This document shows, in pieces, positions 41,357-46,201 of a stretch of 46,201 nt of DNA. Position 1 is the first letter of the stretch, and the number at the start of each line of letters is the position of its first letter. A model generated the notes under the pieces. It was not told where the DNA came from, did not search any database, and saw only the letters and a list, made by a program, of their open reading frames with translations. Position numbers and translations under genes: made by a program. Source of the DNA: Lujinxingiaceae bacterium (GTDB taxonomy: Bacteria > Myxococcota_A > Bradymonadia > Bradymonadales > Bradymonadaceae). The stretch covers positions 1 through 46,201 of the forward strand of contig JACCWM010000166.1 in the NCBI GenBank assembly GCA_013697635.1. The letters are read 5' to 3'.

Positions 41357-42979
41357 ATGGCGAAGGTCATTTACGCGGACGCGGGGGGTATTCAACGGGT
41401 GCATGAGTTGGGTGCCTTGACCACCATTGGTCGGCATCCCGACCAGCACATCCAGATCCTCGATCGCGTGGTCTCCAAAGAACACGCCGTGATCGAGCGT
41501 GGGCTCGATGGCAGCTTCGCGCTCGTCGACGGTGGCAGCCGCAACGGCACCTTCGTCAACGGCGCCGCGATCGCAGGCCGCCGCCACCTCAACGACGGCG
41601 ACACGGTCAGCATCGGCTCGACCACGCTGCTCTTTCAGGTCAATACCGCGCCCGAGCAGGCCCAGGTTCAAAACCGTGTCACGATCCACTCCGACGACCT
41701 CGAATCTCATATCCGCAGCCGCGTCGCCCAGGATCAGGATGCGCGCTTCCAGCCGGAGGCCAAGATCGTCGACGTGGCCACGCTGCGGCGCGACTACGAG
41801 AAGCTGCGCATCGCCCATGAGCTGGGCCAGTCGATCGGCGTTGAGACCGATCTCGACATCCTGCTCGAAAAGATTTTGGAGAAGGCCTTCGAGATCTTTC
41901 CGGCCGACCACGGCGTGATCCTGCTGCGCATCGAGGGCACCGACCGGCTCATCCCGATGGTCGTGCGCTCGCGTGACCAGAGCGCGAAGGTGGGCGACGT
42001 GCGCATCTCCAAGACGATCTTGAATGAGGTGATCGAGGAGAAGCAGGCCGTGCTCTCCTCGGATGCCATGATGGACTCGCGCTTCTCGGGCAGCCACTCG
42101 ATTATCTTGGGCAACATCCGCAGCACGATGAGCGTGCCGCTGCTTCATGAAGCGCGCATCCTGGGCGTGATCCACCTCGACTCCAAGGTCGCCAGCGGGG
42201 CCTTCACCGAAAAAGACTTGCAGATCTTGACCGGCTTTGCGCGCCAGGCGGCCATGCTCATCGAGCATCACAGCCTGATCAAAAAGATGGAGCAAGAGAT
42301 CGTCGTGCGCGAGAAGCTCCACCGACTGCTCTCGCCGCAGCTCGTCGAGGAGGTCGTCAGCGGTCGCCTCGAACTCAAGAAGGGCGGCGAGACGCGCCAG
42401 GCCACGGTGATGTTCGCCGACATTCGAAACTTTACCTCGTTCAGCGAGCGCAACACCCCACAAGGTGTGGTCGACATGCTCAACGAGTATTTCGAGCTGA
42501 TGGTCGACGTGATCTTCAAGTACGAAGGCACGCTCGATAAGTTCATCGGCGACGAAATCATGGCGATCTGGGGCGCGCCGATTGCCCACCCGGACGACAC
42601 CGAGCGCGCCGTGCGCTGCGCCGTCGAGATGCAACAGATGCTCAAGAAGTTCAACGCCGGGCGATCCGAGGAGGACACGCTTCGCATCGGCATCGGGCTC
42701 AACAGCGGCGAGGTCGTCGCCGGCTACATGGGCTCGACCAAGAGCATGAACTACACGGTCATGGGCGACACGGTGAACACCACGAGCCGGATCTGCTCGG
42801 CTGCCGGCCCGGGCGACGTGCTGATCGGCCAGAACACTTTTGACCAGGTCGCCAATCTGATCATCACCGAGAAGCTGCCCCCCACCAAACTCAAGGGCAA
42901 AGCCGAGCACGTCGACATCTACCGCATCCAGGGCATGCGAAAGCGCGACATCCACCCCACGCTTCGCAACTCGACCTGA
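41357..42979 (+). CDS. FHA-GAF-class III adenylate/guanylate cyclase
   Basis: A 540-residue cytoplasmic signalling enzyme. The N-terminal FHA domain (about 1-95) keeps GRHPDQ, SKEHAVIE and GSRNGTFVNG, so it probably binds phosphothreonine. A GAF domain (about 155-310) follows. The class III cyclase domain (about 345-535) has metal aspartates in FADIRNF and GDEIMAIWG, a lysine in DKFIGDE and NYTVMGDTVNTTSRI. The residues needed for catalysis appear present; a cAMP product is likelier than cGMP but not proven. It diverges from the response-regulator gene across 93 bp and converges on the SDR gene. Confidence 0.93.
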   Translation: MAKVIYADAGGIQRVHELGALTTIGRHPDQHIQILDRVVSKEHAVIERGLDGSFALVDGGSRNGTFVNGAAIAGRRHLNDGDTVSIGSTTLLFQVNTAPEQAQVQNRVTIHSDDLESHIRSRVAQDQDARFQPEAKIVDVATLRRDYEKLRIAHELGQSIGVETDLDILLEKILEKAFEIFPADHGVILLRIEGTDRLIPMVVRSRDQSAKVGDVRISKTILNEVIEEKQAVLSSDAMMDSRFSGSHSIILGNIRSTMSVPLLHEARILGVIHLDSKVASGAFTEKDLQILTGFARQAAMLIEHHSLIKKMEQEIVVREKLHRLLSPQLVEEVVSGRLELKKGGETRQATVMFADIRNFTSFSERNTPQGVVDMLNEYFELMVDVIFKYEGTLDKFIGDEIMAIWGAPIAHPDDTERAVRCAVEMQQMLKKFNAGRSEEDTLRIGIGLNSGEVVAGYMGSTKSMNYTVMGDTVNTTSRICSAAGPGDVLIGQNTFDQVANLIITEKLPPTKLKGKAEHVDIYRIQGMRKRDIHPTLRNST

Positions 42980-42991
42980 GCGTTTTGCCCA

Positions 42992-43759
42992 CTACAGGGT
43001 CACGCCGCCGTCGACGTCGATGCAGCGGCCCGTGAAGTATTCACACTCCACGATGAACTTGATCGCCTGATAGATCTCCACGGGCGCTCCCACGCGGCGA
43101 AGCGGCACACGGCTCACCATCGCTTCGAGCACCTCCGGGCGCATGGCTTGCAAAATCGGCGTATCGATAAAGCCCGGAGCCACCGCGCCCACGCGAATGC
43201 CGTAGCGCGCGAGCTCCTCGCCCCACAGCTTGGTGTCGGCGACGAGCCCGGCCTTGGCCGCCGAGTAGTTGGACTGGCCCTGGTTGCCGTGGCGCGAGAC
43301 CGAACTGATGTTGATGATCACCCCGGGCGTGGTGTTGTGCTCGACCATATGGGCGGCGACCTCGCGGGTACACAAGAAGGGCCCGGTGAGATCGACGTCG
43401 ATCACGGCCTGCCAATCGGCGAGGCTCATGCGAAGCACCTTACCGGTGGTGCGATCGCGTTTGACGAGCAGGCCATCTTTGAAGATCCCGGCGTTGTTGA
43501 TCAGGGCGTTGACCTGGCCAAAGGCGTTTGCGCAGGCCTCGACACAGGCCTTGACGTCGTCCTCGCGGCTGACGTTGCCGGTAAAGGTGGCGACGCGCCC
43601 CGGCAGGTCTTGGGTCTCCTCGCCAAGACTTGCGAGCTGTTGCTCGTTCATGTCAAAGGCGAGCACGTCGGCGCCCGCGCGGGCAAGCTCGATGACGAAT
43701 GTGCGTCCCATGCCGTTTGCACCGCCGGTGACAATGACCTTGAGTTCTTCGATTTTCAT
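42992..43759 (-). CDS. Short-chain dehydrogenase/reductase (FabG-like)
   Basis: A 255-residue classical SDR that should reduce or oxidise a carbonyl/alcohol using NAD(P)H. It has the cofactor motif TGGANGMG (11-18), the NNAG motif near 88, the catalytic Ser in NISSVSRHG, and YSAAK with catalytic Tyr and Lys. The C-terminus ends DVDGGVTL, as in FabG-like members. The substrate is unknown, and it is not in a fatty-acid gene cluster. GGAG lies nine bases before the ATG. Confidence 0.93.
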   Translation of the reverse strand: MKIEELKVIVTGGANGMGRTFVIELARAGADVLAFDMNEQQLASLGEETQDLPGRVATFTGNVSREDDVKACVEACANAFGQVNALINNAGIFKDGLLVKRDRTTGKVLRMSLADWQAVIDVDLTGPFLCTREVAAHMVEHNTTPGVIINISSVSRHGNQGQSNYSAAKAGLVADTKLWGEELARYGIRVGAVAPGFIDTPILQAMRPEVLEAMVSRVPLRRVGAPVEIYQAIKFIVECEYFTGRCIDVDGGVTL

Positions 43760-43870
43760 GACTTTGCGCTCCTCGCCCTTGCGCTTCGCTGGGGCTTTTG
43801 GTTAACGTCTGTGCCCGCGGCGCCAGAAAACGGCGTGGCGAGCATCCTTCAGCCTGTGATTTACGGCACC

Positions 43871-43876
43871 TATACT
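43871..43876 (+). promoter_or_regulatory. Possible -10 element for the four-repeat protein gene
   Basis: TATACT, 20 bp before the ATG at 43896. No good -35 lies at the normal distance, so this is weak. Confidence 0.25.
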
Positions 43877-43895
43877 TCGTTGAGTGTGACCTATC

Positions 43896-44987
43896 ATGAC
43901 CAAGCCAACGTTCAAAGACATCAAGGCCCAGGCCGAAGAAATCTACCAGTTGTATGACGCGCGCTTTGCCGGCAAAGCGCGCGCCACACGCGATATCGAG
44001 CTGCTCGACGATCTCCTGGGGCGGCTGGGGCGCCTGATCGACGATGGCCGCACGCTGCTCAACGGCTCACGCGATCCGGCGCTGATGTCGGTGCTCGAGA
44101 TGGCCACGAGCAACCTCGAGGTCTACGAGACCGAGCGCAAGGCGATCGTCTTGGCCCACGAGCGCGGACCGACCTCGGCCGAGTCCAGCCGGCTTGTCAG
44201 CATCGCCAACCTCACCTTTGGCAAATACCATCGCCACTATGCGGGCAAAGAGCGTCGCACCCGTGATCTGGGACTGATGGACGAGATCATCGCAGATCTG
44301 GAGAACATCCACGAGCAGCTCGGCCGCCATCGCTTCGCCGAGCCCGAGGAGGTTGGAGCCAACCTGGCCATTATCGTCCAAAACCTGGGTCTGTACCGAA
44401 CCGAGCGTGAGCATATTGCCGAGTCGCGCCGCTCGGGCACCCATGCCGAGCAAGCCGACGCGCTCGCGACCTTGGCCAATGAACAGTTCAAGATCTACCG
44501 AGAGCAGTTCGCCGGCAAGGGACGCCCCTCGAGGCGCCCTGCCCTGCTCGAGCGCGTCAACGCCCAGCTCGAGGAGATCCACAAGGAGATGCGCCGGCTG
44601 GCCGACCGAGGCTATGATTCCGATTCCAACAAACGAAACATGGGCATCGTGCGCCAGAACCTCGAGATGTATCGCGGCGAGATCGCCGAGATCAAGAAGC
44701 TGCGCGCCACGATCGCCAGCGACGATCTCGTGGGCAACCTCGGCGGCGCCGCCAATGACGTCATGGCCCAGTATCGCGAGAACTTCGCCGGCAAGGATCG
44801 GCGCAGCCGCGATCTCGAGCTGTTGAGCAGCCTTTGCGACATGATGGGCGAGTTGGCTCGCCAGATGGACGACCTCGAGCAAGTTGGCGCAACGCCGGCC
44901 AACACCAAGAACCTGGCGATCGTCATGGACACGCTCTCGATGTACGAATCCGAGTACCGCCACATCGAGGAGGCCAAGGCGCTCTGA
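43896..44987 (+). CDS. Protein of four tandem 91-residue helical repeats, unknown function
   Basis: A 363-residue soluble protein, almost entirely helical by composition, made of four tandem repeats of about 91 residues. Each repeat begins with a [FY]AGK.R..R motif (at 24, 115, 205 and 297), then a leucine-rich helix. It ends with an N-L-x-x-Y-x-x-E helix (at 73, 163, 255 and, as DTLSMYESE, 345). No signal peptide, membrane segment or catalytic motif is present. I do not recognise the family. It could be a scaffold or a helical sensor. It diverges from the SDR gene and precedes glnE by 118 bp. Confidence 0.85.
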   Translation: MTKPTFKDIKAQAEEIYQLYDARFAGKARATRDIELLDDLLGRLGRLIDDGRTLLNGSRDPALMSVLEMATSNLEVYETERKAIVLAHERGPTSAESSRLVSIANLTFGKYHRHYAGKERRTRDLGLMDEIIADLENIHEQLGRHRFAEPEEVGANLAIIVQNLGLYRTEREHIAESRRSGTHAEQADALATLANEQFKIYREQFAGKGRPSRRPALLERVNAQLEEIHKEMRRLADRGYDSDSNKRNMGIVRQNLEMYRGEIAEIKKLRATIASDDLVGNLGGAANDVMAQYRENFAGKDRRSRDLELLSSLCDMMGELARQMDDLEQVGATPANTKNLAIVMDTLSMYESEYRHIEEAKAL

Positions 44988-45105
44988 TCGCAGGCCCCAG
45001 AATTTTCGTTTCTATTTGATAGCGTCGCCGGTGCGCCTAGATCCAAGATGATCGCACGCTCCAGGCGCCACCACCTCCATCAAATCACCGAATTTCTCAT
45101 CGATC

Positions 45106-46201
45106 ATGCCGCCCAACAGCGCACTTCAAAGCCACTTGCCGGCTCTGCTGGCCTCGAGCACGCAGCCCGATCGACTGCAGACGCAGTTTGACGCCTTTTG
45201 CGAGCTGGTCGAGCGCGAAGGCGTGGCCTCAAGCGATGTGCTCGAGACCATCGAGATCTGCAAGCGTTCGGTGGAACCCGAGGAGCTGTTGCACTGTGTG
45301 CTCAACCTGGCGCAAAACGCCGAGGGCCGCTCGAGCTTGAGCGTGGCCGGCGTGCTGCCGGTGTTCGTGACGCTGGCCTCACAGGGCAGCTATCCGGCGC
45401 GAGCGCTGCTTCGCCATCCCGACGATCTGATCTACTTGGCGACCAACGCGCGCCACGACCTGTCCTGGGGCGTCGAGGCGATGGTCACGATCTTGCTCAA
45501 GGACATCGAGCAAAGCAGCGAGCCTGGCGAGCCGCGAAAGGATGTCGTGGCGCGCGCGCTTCGCCGCTTCAAGCGCCGCGAGTCGCTTCGCATCTACCTG
45601 CGCGAGGTCGAAGGTTTGGCCTCGGTGCGCCAGACCACGGCCGAGATCGCCGATCTGGCCCAGGCCTGTCTGGAGGTCGCCGTGGTTGAAGGCGCCGCCG
45701 ATCTGGGCGATGCCTCCCTGGCCAACGATTTCTGTGTGCTGGGCATGGGCAAGCTCGGCGGGCGCGAGCTCAACTACAGCTCCGACGTCGATTTGATCTA
45801 CATCTGCACCGATACGGTCACCGACGACGCCACGCGTCGGCGCCAGATCGACGCGCTGGCTCGCTGGGTCACGGCCGCGCTCGATGCGGCGACCGCCGAC
45901 GGATACGTCTTTCGCGTCGACCTTCGCCTGCGCCCCGAGGGCGATCTAGGCCCGCTGGTTCAGCCCGTCAGCGCCATGATCTCCTACTATCTTCAATGGG
46001 GTCGGACCTGGGAGCGAAGCGCCATGCTCAAGGCGCGCGCCGTGGCTGGCGACCCGGCGATCGGCGCCGCCCTCACCCAGGCGCTCGAGCCCTTCTTGTT
46101 TCGAAAGTATCTGGACTATGCGGTCATTGACGATCTGCGCTCGATGAAACAGATGGTCAATGACAACGCTCAGCTCTCGGCGATCGTCGGGCTGCCCGAG
46201 C
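45106..46201 (+). CDS. glnE: Glutamine synthetase adenylyltransferase/deadenylase (5' part)
   Basis: GlnE adds and removes AMP on glutamine synthetase in response to nitrogen status. The gene runs off the window, and 365 codons are visible. The nucleotidyltransferase motif GMGKLGGRELNYSSDVDLIY (near residue 216) has both aspartates of DVD. VFRVDLRLRPEGDLGPLV, WERSAMLKARAVAGD and FLFRKYLDYAVIDDLR follow in family order. All these belong to the N-terminal half, so the C-terminal transferase lies beyond the end. The ATG at 45106 is the first reasonable start, but it lacks a clear ribosome site, so the true start could differ. Confidence 0.93.
   Translation, partial: MPPNSALQSHLPALLASSTQPDRLQTQFDAFCELVEREGVASSDVLETIEICKRSVEPEELLHCVLNLAQNAEGRSSLSVAGVLPVFVTLASQGSYPARALLRHPDDLIYLATNARHDLSWGVEAMVTILLKDIEQSSEPGEPRKDVVARALRRFKRRESLRIYLREVEGLASVRQTTAEIADLAQACLEVAVVEGAADLGDASLANDFCVLGMGKLGGRELNYSSDVDLIYICTDTVTDDATRRRQIDALARWVTAALDAATADGYVFRVDLRLRPEGDLGPLVQPVSAMISYYLQWGRTWERSAMLKARAVAGDPAIGAALTQALEPFLFRKYLDYAVIDDLRSMKQMVNDNAQLSAIVGLPE

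Noticed and set aside
41336-42955. 539-codon minus-strand open frame
   Set aside because: It is antisense to the FHA-GAF-cyclase gene, whose domains are all intact on the plus strand.

Overview
The window is about 46 kb of high-GC bacterial chromosome. It has long proteins, GTG and TTG starts, lipoproteins with Ser/Asp/Pro-rich linkers after the lipobox, IPT/TIG domains, a Ser/Thr kinase-like protein, and a twelve-gene type II secretion operon that includes the GspN family. This mix fits a deltaproteobacterial lineage such as Myxococcota or Bradymonadales. That placement is an inference from gene content; there is no rRNA gene in the window to confirm it. No tRNA, rRNA, CRISPR array or recognisable transposase was seen.

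Region 1 (1-14540) is mostly housekeeping and envelope genes. A six-IPT/TIG lipoprotein, mutS and a second lipoprotein run rightwards, with mutS and the second lipoprotein overlapping at ATGA. Facing them, uvrA, an FAD oxidoreductase, a kinase-like protein that lacks the catalytic Asp, and a gamma-carbonic-anhydrase-type protein run leftwards. Two DNA-repair genes (mutS, uvrA) therefore lie in opposed clusters.

Region 2 (14695-24550) is a defence island. A small lipoprotein gene is followed by darT-darG, a DNA ADP-ribosyltransferase toxin and macrodomain antitoxin pair. It converges on a type I restriction-modification operon with the unusual order hsdR-hsdS-DUF488-unknown-hsdM. The darTG genes, the two inserted genes and the target-recognition parts of hsdS have visibly lower GC than hsdR, hsdM and the flanking genes, so the island looks mosaic. 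Between hsdR and the next operon lies a 370 bp gap with 33-34 bp tandem repeats and a 9 bp-arm palindrome.

Region 3 (24922-41263) is a complete leftward type II secretion operon, gspC-D-E-F-G-H-I-J-K-L-M-N. Immediately upstream of gspC is a near-consensus sigma-54 promoter (GG-N10-GC). About 240-285 bp further upstream are two identical-arm palindromes, TGACA-N3-TGTCA. Next to them lies the gene for an NtrC-type response regulator with an intact GAFTGA loop. The sequence suggests that this regulator, through the two palindromes and sigma-54, switches on the secretion operon. GspC carries a six-cysteine insert, and GspD has a Gly/Ala/Leu-rich expansion where the secretin gate loop should be.

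Region 4 (41357-46201) holds an FHA-GAF-adenylate/guanylate cyclase gene divergent from the regulator, an SDR oxidoreductase, a protein of four 91-residue repeats of unknown function, and the 5' part of glnE, which runs off the window end.
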